Assembly: GCF_000143415.4 (NCBI RefSeq)
Contig: NW_003314307.1
Span: 506,859-570,858 of the forward strand
Direction of reading: 5' to 3'
From: Selaginella moellendorffii
Lineage: Eukaryota > Streptophyta > Lycopodiopsida > Selaginellales > Selaginellaceae
Length of the DNA stretch: 64,000 bases
Positions 35,370 to 44,595 of the stretch are shown piece after piece. The notes beneath the pieces are model-generated. The model saw only the letters and a program-made list of their open reading frames with translations, searched no databases and was not told where the DNA came from. Numbering within the stretch: position 1 is the first letter of the stretch; each line of letters starts with the position of its first letter. Both the position numbers and the translations under genes were made by a program.

Positions 35370-36286
35370 TGTGAGACACAAAATCCCTAGGCCCCAGAGT
35401 GGAGCCGGAAGGGTGCCACGTGGTAGTGGCCGAAGCGAAAGCCAAACAAGTGTAACACGTTTGGGCCAAAAGCTCCGCCTTGAAAGGTCGAGAGCGGGAG
35501 TGGAACTCCTAACGAAGGGCTCGAGGAATGAGCACGAAACGAGCAATAAGCGAGGCTCCAAAAAGGGACCCAAAAGGACTAACACATGACACATAGTAGT
35601 GTCCGAGAAGGACCCGAGATGGAGTCCGGGGTGGAGTCCGAAGTGGAGTCCGAGTNNNNNNNNNNNNNNNNNNNNNNNNNNNNNNNNNNNNNNNNNNNNN
35701 NNNNNNNNNNNNNNNNNNNNNNNNNNNNNNNNNNNNNNNNNNNNNNNNNNNNNNNTGACCAAGGACCAGTCGTGTGGTGAGGAAGTCCCAGAGGACCGTG
35801 GGACTTAGTGGTCGGGCCTGTGGGTCTCGATCCAGTGGCAGTGTTGGCAAACACGGCCAGGGGCAGAAAGGGACTTAGTGGGGACTGACAGAGGGATATT
35901 GGGAAAGGCTATTCCCCTTGTCGGTGGGCATCCTAAGGATGCTAAGGAGTGGATCTGAGATGACCACTCACAGATGGTTTGCCTAGTCTTGGAGAGCCAA
36001 GACTGTGATGCAAGTGGTATTGGACTACCAGTGTGGCAAAGGTGATTGGGCATGGCCTTAGCGTAACGGGCTGCTATGTCGGTGGTACCTTTGAGTGTCG
36101 GTCATGGGATCGGACACATGGAGCACTTGGACCAAGTGCAAATATTGAGTGGCATGGATGCCATTCTCGGGGCTAGCAAGTCCCAAGTCCTGGATTGGAC
36201 TTATGGAGGTTGTGAATGAGACTCCTCCAAGTGGTCGGAGGTGTGGTTAAGTGACTAAAGTAGAATGGAAAATTTAGTCGCTTACA
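35370..36286 (+). mobile_element. Element B 3' LTR (with gap)
   Basis: TGTGAGACAC at 35370 to CGCTTACA at 36286. It contains a 100-N gap where roughly 1 kb of LTR array is expected, so the gap is likely of arbitrary size. Target duplication CCAGA follows. Confidence 0.85.
35656..35755. other. Assembly gap (100 N)
   Basis: Exactly 100 undetermined bases, the usual placeholder for a gap of unknown length, inside the GAGTCC-type array of the B 3' LTR. Confidence 1.
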
Positions 36287-36857
36287 CCAGACTGTGGAAA
36301 GGAAGAGGAGTAGCCCTCTAGTGTGGTGACCAAGGACACAGTCACACAGGGAGGAAATCCTAGAGGACAGTAGGACTTAGTGGTCGGGCCGTGGGCCTTG
36401 ATCCAGTGGCAGTGTTGGCGAACACGGCCAAGGATAGAAAGGGACTTGGTGGGGACTGGAACGGAGATATTGGGGAAGGCTATTCCCCATGTTTGTGGGT
36501 ATCCTAAGGATGCTAAGGAGTGGATCTAGGATGGTCACTCATGGATGGATGGCCCAATCTTTGAAAGACGGGACTGTGGTGTAGGTGGTGTTAGACCACT
36601 GGTGTGACCAAGGTGAATGGGCATGGCCTTAGCGTAACGGGCTGATGTGTCGGTGGTACCTTGGGGTGTCAGTCATGGGATTGGACACATGGAGCACTTG
36701 GACCAAGTGCAAAGGTTGAGTGGCGGGGATGCCATTTTCGGGGCTAGCAAGCCCAAGTCCAAAATAGGACTTATGGAGGTTGTGAGTGAGACTCCTCCAA
36801 GTGGTCAAAGGTGTGGTTAAGTGACTAAAGTAGAATGGAAAAATTTAGTCACTTACA
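36287..36857 (+). mobile_element. Element A 3' LTR, right part
   Basis: It resumes with CCAGACTGTGGAAAGG and ends CACTTACA at 36857, matching the end of the A 5' LTR at 17164. It is followed by AGTAG, the changed copy of the GGTAG target site at 15247-15251. Confidence 0.87.
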
Positions 36858-36862
36858 AGTAG

Positions 36863-37580
36863 CTTAGTGAATTGTTCAAGAGCCAACTCTAACTTCTTCA
36901 GGAGATTGAATAATTGATGCTCCCAATCTAAGCGTTGGTGGCACTACCTACTTGGATACTTGGCGTGGCTCAACAGAACCTCACTCTAACCACATGGCTA
37001 AAGCACCCAAAGGTAGAAGGTGGGGAGAGTACTTATGAGGCTCGCGTAGAGCCACTGTGTTCCAATTGTTGTCCCAAAGTCCCAACTATAGAAAGGAAGA
37101 AAAACAATCCTTTTGTGTAGTGACCAAAGATACAGTCACATGGTGAGGAAATCTTAGAGTACAGTGGGATTAGTGGTCAAGCCTATAGGCTTTGATCCAA
37201 TAGCAGTGTTGGCAAACACGGCCATGGACAAAAAAGGATTTGGTGGGGACCGAAAAAAGGATATTCGGGAATATTATTCCCCATGTTTACGAGCATCCTA
37301 AGGATGCTAACGAATGGATTTGGGATGATCACTCATGGATGGATGGCCTAATTTTTAAGAAACGGGATTGTGATATAGGTGGTGTTTGAGTCAATCATGA
37401 GATTAGACATGTGGAGCACTTGGACCAAGTGCAAAGGTTGAGTGGCATGGATGCCATTCTCAAGACTAGCAAACCCTAATTTTAAAATAAGATTTTATAA
37501 AGGTTGTGAATGAGATTCTTCCAAATGGTCAAAGGTGTGGTTAAATGACTAAAGTAGAATAGAAAATTTAGTCACTTATA
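36863..37580 (+). mobile_element. Old solo LTR Z, right part
   Basis: It continues the LTR interrupted at 15251 (CTTAGTGAATTGTTCAAGAGCC) and ends near GTCACTTATA at 37580. The next bases are not a primer binding site. The sequence is more diverged and more AT-rich than A, B or C, as expected for the oldest layer. Confidence 0.75.
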
Positions 37581-39993
37581 TTCTCTAAGTAGTGTCTTTT
37601 GTAAAAATGTCTTTAAAGCAAGTGTATCTAAAAATGAGACCATGAATAATTTCTTCTAGTGTTGGAAATAAAGTGATGTGGATTGGAAATTTACTTATAA
37701 TATTTGTCATTTAAGAGAAGTAATGTTTTAATTTATAAAATAAAAAAAGTTATAGTTTTGTTGAGGAACCTATATATAGTATAATTAGTATATTTTTTAT
37801 TTTAAACAATATATATACAAAATTTGAGACAATAATATAAAAAGTTCATCATTTTTTATGTAGGTTTGCTTATTTATTCTGATTTAGTTTTAAAAATATC
37901 TAACTAGAATTAAATAATAAACCAAAACTAATAACTTCAATAGCAATATTAGTCTTTTGTGTAGGACTAAAAAACTTGGCTATCAACACTACTACCTATA
38001 ACATTGAGTAGGGCATAATTGCTACTTAAGAAAAAATGTGACTAGTAAAATTTTTCCTAAAATTTGACTAGTGGTTTCATGAAAATGAACATATAAATTA
38101 GAGTTGTTATATGAATACTTATAAAAAGAAAACTAATCACTATAGCAATAGTATGAAGTCACTTCTATGTAAACAACTAAAAAAAACAATTCAAAAGATG
38201 ATCCATGGGGTTCAAATATAAAAGGAAAGGGCCTATAAACAAGAGTGCACCCTTTTTTCTAATTAGTTAAAGGTCTTAGGATATTTGGGATTAGATATCC
38301 TTGGGTTTGAAGAGTATTGGGTTAGGTGACTTGTGATTTGGCATTCTTAAAATTTTAAAGGGGTAAAGAATTTTAAAGTATAATTTGAACTCAATCTTAG
38401 AGTTGGTCCCAAAGTCGATCTCGAACTCGGTTTTAGAGGCAATCTTGGACTTAGTTTCATCCGATGAATTATTTATCGTTCTAATTATAATTTTAGGGAT
38501 CTTTTAGCATACAACACCTCAAGGAGTTAATTCCTTACTATTTCAGTTTAGAGTTTAAACATAAATCTTAAACCCTTCATAAACTTTTAAGGAAGCATGA
38601 TGGATTATAAGCAAGTAAATGGACTAACTCAAGAAATAATCTATAAGGGATATAAAGGGAAAGGGCCTATTAACAAGAGTGCACCCTCTTTCTAAATTGG
38701 TTAAAGCTTTTGGAATACTTGGGGTTAAGCTTACTTGGGTTTGAATAATATTAGGCTACATGATATCATAAGAAGTCTAAACTTAAGAGCTTACACCATA
38801 GTCAATACTTTTGTCCACTAAAATAAAGAAGAATGGACTCTCCTTGATATTGTAGAAGAGTTTTTGTTGTACTAAACCTTAGATTGCATCATCTTATAGG
38901 CAATTAAAGAGAGTGATTTAAGAATGGTCTATTGTAGTTTAAATATAAAAAGAAAGAAGCCATACTTTATTTTCCAATTGGGCAAAAGGTCTTTAGAGTT
39001 TTAGAGTTAAGCATTTATAGGTTTGAGTTGGTAACTTTCTAAGAAGTCTAAATTCATGAGCTTATTTTTGATATTTAATTTATTCAATATTGCTATAAAA
39101 TTGATATATAGGAAAGTTTAGTGCCCCTAGGTAAATATAATTCTGTAGATTGTCCAATGGAAAGTTTGTTACCACAAAATGGTGAATCAACTTCATTTCT
39201 AAAGAATCTTCTTCTCTTCTTCATTGAGTTGTTTCTTGCATGCAAAGTCCACAGACCTTTTCTAAGTAGCATCATCCTTCTAGTATTCCCCTCATACATA
39301 AATAAAGCATCTCTATGCACTACTGATGTCATTAAAATCCTCTCTTCTTATTCATTGCGTCATTTTTCAGATGCAAAGTCTACAGGCCCTTTTCGTAGCT
39401 TCATCCTTCTAGTATTCACCTCATGCATAGAATATCTCTATGCACTACTAATGAAGCATGTTTATTTAGAATTGTTAGCTAGATATTTGAGGTCTCATGC
39501 TTGGTGTATGTGTTTTTTTTTGTTGGCCTCATCATAATAAGAACACCTGATTATAACACGAAAGTTAAAACACCAAAGAAAAACTAGTTTATTTGAAAAT
39601 TCATCCTTTTTAGTGATGATCAAATAAAAGTGTTTATTAGGAAATGATGTACTGAATTTTGTGCATTCTTGGAGCAAGCTTGTGAGAGATCATATAAGTA
39701 AACCTGTTGTAGCTCACTTGAATGAACATCTTAAGATAGAGTAGGAACTGCTAGCTAATGCACTAGAAAGCCATGGAAAAACCAGTGAGAAATAAGAGTC
39801 AATCTAGCTCGTTTTACTCACTTCTTGCTTTTTCTTTTATCCCATACTCTTATGACCAGAAAAGAGTAAAAATGTTGTAAATATGGCACTTTAAGCAATG
39901 TTGCTTCAGTAAAATAGACCTTTTTCCTTGGCACGGTCTCCCCTTCACCCTTATTTTACATTACCCTATTGCTTAAATAATATGTATAATATA

Positions 39994-39997
<4 letters not shown>

Positions 39998-40082
<85 letters not shown>
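39998..40082. repeat. (TA)n microsatellite
   Basis: About 42 perfect TA units. Confidence 0.95.
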
Positions 40083-40085
<3 letters not shown>

Positions 40086-40414
40086 AATGTATTTAAAATT
40101 TACTAGTCATGACTTAATTATTTTGCTGCACATTGCATTGTAGCAATGTTTGGTTTGCTTGCATATTTCATATTATCATAAATTTATTATGTCCATTGAG
40201 GGAAAGAAAGTAAGATTTTATGATGTGCATATGTTATATAAGTTTTTCTTCTATTATATTTAGATAGTAGCTAGTAGGGAAACTTTTTGGTAGTCATAAA
40301 CAGTCTTAGTTTGATCATCATACACAATAAAAGCATATCCGTAATTCTTAGGTGCTACTCAAAATGCTAGTGCACAAGGTGTAAAAAGAATTTTCTTAAA
40401 ACAAAACATAGTTA

Positions 40415-40702
40415 TTAGGGCGCTGGGATCTTTAGATCACCTCCTGGATAATAGTCCCACTGCTGCTGCTGGGAGAACATGCTACGACAGTAGCCGGTAG
40501 AGCTCCATGTGGGGGATGAGTATGGCATAGGTTTATAATTATGATTATAAGAGTAGCAAATTGGGTGCATTGGTATGCATAAGCTTTTGTGGGTTGACCA
40601 CCCTTGAGTGGCATGTTGAAAGGCTGAACTTCTTATGAGGTAGCCAAACAATCTCTTATAACTAAATAAGTATATTTTTTCATAAGTATATAGACCATCC
40701 AT
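40415..40702 (-). CDS. Possible coding exon, unidentified
   Basis: A 95-codon frame whose C-terminal half is rich in Tyr, Ser, Pro, Gln and Trp and ends WDYYPGGDLKIPAP. It stands out from the AT-rich surroundings by its balanced composition. It might be the last exon of a regulatory protein, but no domain is recognisable, no upstream exon is evident, and chance is quite possible. Confidence 0.2.
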   Translation of the reverse strand: MDGLYTYEKIYLFSYKRLFGYLIRSSAFQHATQGWSTHKSLCIPMHPICYSYNHNYKPMPYSSPTWSSTGYCRSMFSQQQQWDYYPGGDLKIPAP

Positions 40703-40943
40703 TGTATATGATCATAAGATAAAAAATAATTTTAGAATATCCAGGCTTTCTAAATATGTTAGGCTTTTATTCACACTAGGTTAAAACAGTCAAACATTTA
40801 TAATTCTTTTAAAAAGTCTTAATGGTTATTTTGAGAAAGGTAGTCAAAAGATTAATCTTTGACAAAATTAAAAGTAACTTCAAAGTTTACAAAAATTTAA
40901 AGAACATTTAAATGACTCCAATCCAAGTAACTAATTTGAAGAT

Positions 40944-41895
40944 ATGAAAGAATATACAATTTTCTTGTTAATATGCAAAATAAAAATATTTATTTTCTTT
41001 ACAATTTTAAATACTATGCAAATTTATATGTATGCACCAAAAAATACAGTTACTGAATGGGGAAGAAATAATACATTTAATCAAACAGAAATGGGAATGA
41101 TTATTAGTAATGGATTTGAAAAACTTATAAGAAGTATAGGTTTATATGTTCCTAATGGATATCGACCAAATTATGAAAATATAGTAGAAGTTAATCTTGG
41201 TAGAGCAATGATCATTGTACAATTTAGACGTATGGATGGTAATCCTCCTGTATGTTCAATAGGGCAAATATCAAATGATAGAATTAATCCAAGAACTTTA
41301 AGATTTGGATTTGAATATTTATTTCAGTTATTTAAAGATGATATGTTTCAAGCATGTTCTGATGAATGCACTTTTACATCAAAAAAATATCAAATTGGTT
41401 ACAGTGTTTTATTTTGGTGGCCTCATAGGTTTAACTTATAAAAAAAAATATAGTTTTTCATATCATAACAAATATATTCCATATAATATTGATGATAATT
41501 GTGATATTACATTAACAACTTTAAATGCTGGATCTAAACATGATCATCTTTACACAGGTCAATTTTTAATGTCTCCAAATCGTAAAAATATATTATTAGT
41601 AGAGAGTAATTGCAAAATTTCTTTATATTCAAAAACAAACTTTATATGGAGATCGAATAATATTGAAGAGCATTATGATTTATGTGTTTTAAAAGTTAAA
41701 ACTAATGGTAATATTGTTTTATACAATAGTTACAAACAAATAGTATGGTCTATTTTGAAATATTGTTCAAATTGTATAAAATTAACATCTCTTACTTTAC
41801 AAAATGATTGTAATTTAGTGTCATATGAAGCAAAATTTCCAAATAAGATTTGGTGGGCAACAAATACTTATAATCATATTGGATGTTTAAAATAA
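40944..41895 (+). pseudogene. GNA-type (bulb) lectin gene, apparently frameshifted
   Basis: Two overlapping frames (40944-41441 and 41305-41895). The second carries a complete B-lectin domain: LYTGQFLMSPN, then three repeats of the Q-x-D-x-N-x-V-x-Y type (VESNCKISLY, KTNGNIVLY, QNDCNLVSY) and a final WWATNT. The first repeat lacks the usual mannose-binding residues and the other two are partly kept. The first frame starts with a hydrophobic stretch, possibly a signal peptide, followed by about 120 residues I do not recognise. The two halves look like one protein broken by a one-base shift around 41380-41440, where A-runs occur. Base composition is very AT-rich, unlike the genes from 42.2 kb on but like the island it sits in. 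Confidence 0.55.
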
Positions 41896-42212
41896 TTCAT
41901 TTATTATAGTAATTTTTTGGTTTTTTAAAATTAATAATCAACAAATCTAAAAATCTAAACTGCACTAAATGTTGAATTTGAATAAAATTATAAGGTGATT
42001 AAACACCAAGAATAAAATAAGCTGATTAAATACTAAGATTTAAACATGTAATTATTAGATGAAATAAAATTTCAAATTTATCTGAACAACTTGATAAAAG
42101 TAGCATTATGTTTGTGACCACTGGAAAAGGTCAAAGTAAAATCGAAAAATAGCAGGCACATGTTCATCTTTTATCAGCTAGTTATTGAAGATGTTGTTTC
42201 CTAGTTTTGGAG
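41896..42212. other. AT-rich spacer
   Basis: No gene or repeat is recognised. It probably includes the 3' UTR of the Nudix-like gene on the minus strand. Confidence 0.5.
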
Positions 42213-43299
42213 CTATAAGATGTGATGTTTCTTGAGGTACCTTAGCCCCATGGAGCAAGTCACAATCGATGGTAGCATCATCTGGCCACTGAACATGATC
42301 TTGTCTAATTCTTCCAAGTCCACTCTCACAATTTCCATATACTCCTCACTATCTCGTGGTCTCGGGTTTGGATCGATCTGCAAATATGCCGTCCATGAGC
42401 AAGGAATTGCTTGAAATGAAATTACAGTACCAGAGGATCCAGGATCAGATATGGAGTGAATCTATTCCTGCACCATTTTACCTGTATTGAGAAGAACAAG
42501 AACAAATATAACAGTGAACTTGACAAACTTTGTGATTATCACTGGTTTACCTCGAGCAAACCAGGATGGTCGTCGCCAATCAGCTTTACAAGCTTGCCAT
42601 CGTGCAAGTGAGCCTTCCAAATGTTTTGAAGAAGGAAATAAGAAACAACAAACAGAGAAATCAATCCATTACCTCCTCGGACAGCTCCTTCATTGCACAA
42701 TCTTCCAGAGAAGTATGGCTTTTCGAGAGACCACCGCAAGGCAAACTAAACATCATTCCATTCGATCCCTGTGTTTTCAAACTCCAGAAGTGAAAGTAGG
42801 AACCAAAAGAAAAAGAAAGGTTGAAACCTGCGCGTACTCCTTGATCAAAGTCACAAGCTTGCTTTTCGAGTCGAAAGGCATGACGGCACAGAAATGGAAC
42901 GACACAGTCCTGGAGCCTACAATGTCGTATTCCACGACCTTGCGGGCATCCTGTGCATCGGGGGGATACTATAGATCGATCCAGCCACAAAACGAAAGAG
43001 TTGAAGTCAGCGAGATCTCATCTATGGAGCAGCGGAGCACAGGGATTTTACCTCAAAAACTAACCTCCACAATGCGATTGTAAACGTTGAGATAGCGCGA
43101 ATAGCGCAGCTCCTCCTGGAAATCACGAAGAATTCCTCCAAATCAATCCTCGAGACACACTACCTTGAGAATCTGGAAATCGCCGCTCCCGATCGCTAGA
43201 TCTGCCCAGGAACAAGCTCTAAGCTCAAGAAAAGGCACGCATTGGGCGGAAGAAACACGCACCCTTGGCGCCTCCCTCACATTCCGCGCTCCTCGCCAT
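42213..43299 (-). CDS. Nudix-hydrolase-like protein, 8 exons
   Basis: Exons (minus): 43263-43299, 43164-43201, 43065-43115, 42828-42968, 42673-42768, 42551-42613, 42431-42481, 42213-42377. All boundaries are GT-AG and in phase, giving about 213 residues. The centre holds LPCGGLSKSHTSLEDCAM followed by KELSEE, the Nudix-box region. Compared with Gx5Ex7REUxEExGU, the first Glu is Thr, Arg is Lys and the late Gly is His, but the metal-binding Glu residues of the REUxEE part remain. Later come KWCRNRFTPY and RDSEEYMEI. Family members hydrolyse nucleoside-diphosphate-linked substrates; the substrate here is unknown. The start is the ATG 46 bases from the divergent gene at 43345. Introns are 48-96 nt. 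Confidence 0.75.
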
Positions 43300-43344
43300 T
43301 GAAGAACCCTAAAATATTTCTCTAGAGCTCTAGATTTATTTCCA
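43300..43344. promoter_or_regulatory. Very short divergent promoter region
   Basis: Only 45 bp separate the start codons of the Nudix-like gene (minus) and the coiled-coil gene (plus). The space is AT-rich (AAAATATTT). The promoters must overlap or extend into the opposite gene. Confidence 0.55.
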
Positions 43345-43746
43345 ATGGCGGCCGAGCGAAGGACGCCCAAGCCCGCGGAGGTAATCGCCTACTACAAATC
43401 CAAGGGCTTGAATCAGGAGCAGGCCTGCGAGAAGGCAGTGGAATCGCTCCAGAAGGCGCTGGCTCTCTCGCTCCGGCGGCAGCAAATCCAGCCCGAGCGC
43501 ATCGCATTGCTCGAGTCCCAGGTCGTGAATGTCGGGCAGGCGGTGAGGGATCTGGACAAGAAGCTCTCGCGGCTGGAGATGGCGCTGGATTCGAAGCCCG
43601 GCATCGCGCAAATCTTCGCTGCCGGGGTCGCGTCGGGCAGCGCAATCCGGGGCCTCTTCGATGGAGCTCCCCATCTCTTCCGCGCAATCGCCCAGGTTTC
43701 TGGAAATATCTCCAGCTCGATGCGTCACAAATCTTCCAGGCTTTAG
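43345..43746 (+). CDS. Small intronless coiled-coil protein, unidentified
   Basis: A 133-codon GC-rich frame with strong plant nuclear codon use. Residues about 10-85 are predicted helical, with heptad-like Leu/Ala spacing (ACEKAVESLQKALALSLRRQ; LLESQVVNVGQAVRDLDKKL). A Gly/Ala-rich segment (IFAAGVASGSAIRGLF) follows that could touch a membrane. No family is recognised. The next gene downstream, H2A, converges on it. Confidence 0.6.
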   Translation: MAAERRTPKPAEVIAYYKSKGLNQEQACEKAVESLQKALALSLRRQQIQPERIALLESQVVNVGQAVRDLDKKLSRLEMALDSKPGIAQIFAAGVASGSAIRGLFDGAPHLFRAIAQVSGNISSSMRHKSSRL

Positions 43747-43948
43747 AGCCAGGTAGAGTCGCAAGATTGGATTGAGCGATGAATGGATTCAAAGATTTCC
43801 AAGCTAGCAAGTGTTCTTCCTAGATTGATCAATGGATGGAATGGATCCAAGCTCGAAATTTCTGTAAGTTAGAAAGAATTACAAGTGTGTGTATGGTACA
43901 TTGCACTGTGAGAAAGAAATCTAGGAGATCTTGCGATCGCCGCGCCGT

Positions 43949-44347
43949 CTAGTCCGAATCGGTGGCCTTGCTGCCGCCTGAGGTGGCCGATTTCTTGGGG
44001 AGAAGCACCGAATGGATGTTGGGAAGAACACCGCCGCTCGCGATCGTGACATGCCCGAGAAGCTTGCTCAGCTCCTCATCGTTCCTCACCGCGAGCTGGA
44101 TGTGCCTGGGGACGATCCTGTTCTTCTTGTTGTCGCGCGCGGCGTTTCCTGCCAGCTCCAACACCTCCGCCGCCAGGTACTCCATCACCGCGGCCATGTA
44201 GACCGGAGCTCCAGCGCCGACACGCTCGGCGTATTTCCCATGCTTCAAGAACCTGGCGATCCTCCCCACCGGGAATTGGAGCCCCGCCTTGGCGCTCCTC
44301 GACACGGCCTTCTTGCCCGCGGATTTGCCACGGCCTCCACCAGCCAT
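43949..44347 (-). CDS. Histone H2A (canonical)
   Basis: 132 residues, intronless. It has the H2A fold signature [14 protein letters not shown], the acidic-patch region [25 protein letters not shown] and a short tail ending in SD. There is no SQEF ending, so it is not H2A.X, and it lacks features of H2A.Z. It pairs with H2B in nucleosomes. The N-terminal tail is basic ([18 protein letters not shown]). A TATA box lies 137 bases upstream at 44484-44491. The promoter occupies the 248-bp space after the helicase stop codon, so the two same-strand genes are tightly packed. Confidence 0.96.
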   Translation of the reverse strand: MAGGGRGKSAGKKAVSRSAKAGLQFPVGRIARFLKHGKYAERVGAGAPVYMAAVMEYLAAEVLELAGNAARDNKKNRIVPRHIQLAVRNDEELSKLLGHVTIASGGVLPNIHSVLLPKKSATSGGSKATDSD

Positions 44348-44483
44348 CGCGAAATCTCAACGCTACGCAGAAGAAATCTCCCAAGAATTGAGGAGCGAGG
44401 GAAGAAATCCACAATCCAGGCCTAGGCGAGCGTGGAAGAAGAGGAGCAACGATTCAACAGCACGGGCAGTGTCTCAAGAGCCC

Positions 44484-44491
44484 TATATATA
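44484..44491 (-). promoter_or_regulatory. TATA box of histone H2A
   Basis: The minus strand reads TATATATAGGGC about 137 bases before the H2A ATG, a normal distance for a plant histone with a short leader. Confidence 0.7.
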
Positions 44492-44595
44492 CACACACGG
44501 GCCAATCTCCATCGAGGACTGGGATCGCCACTTGCAGCCGTCCGATCGAGCCCACATCCAACGGCCCAAGTTTAAACTCTTCTCCCTCGCGCGGC

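Larger units (their letters stand above)
37581..40943. other. AT-rich intergenic island with decayed repeats
   Basis: No convincing gene is visible. A degenerate block (tATAAAaggaAAGGGCCTAt...AGAGTGCACCC, then ...GGGTTTGAaga) recurs about every 300-440 bp near 38215, 38652 and 38945. A 90-bp block (GCAAAGTCyACAG...CTTCTAGTATTC...CTATGCACTACT) is duplicated at about 39240-39325 and 39370-39450. Confidence 0.55.

Noticed and set aside
39121-39537. 138-codon open frame in the AT-rich island
   Set aside because: It is built on an internal duplicated 90-bp block, has no recognisable domain and its composition follows the background.
43962-44425. Open frames antisense to histone H2A
   Set aside because: Shadows of the GC-rich H2A coding sequence, with no independent support.
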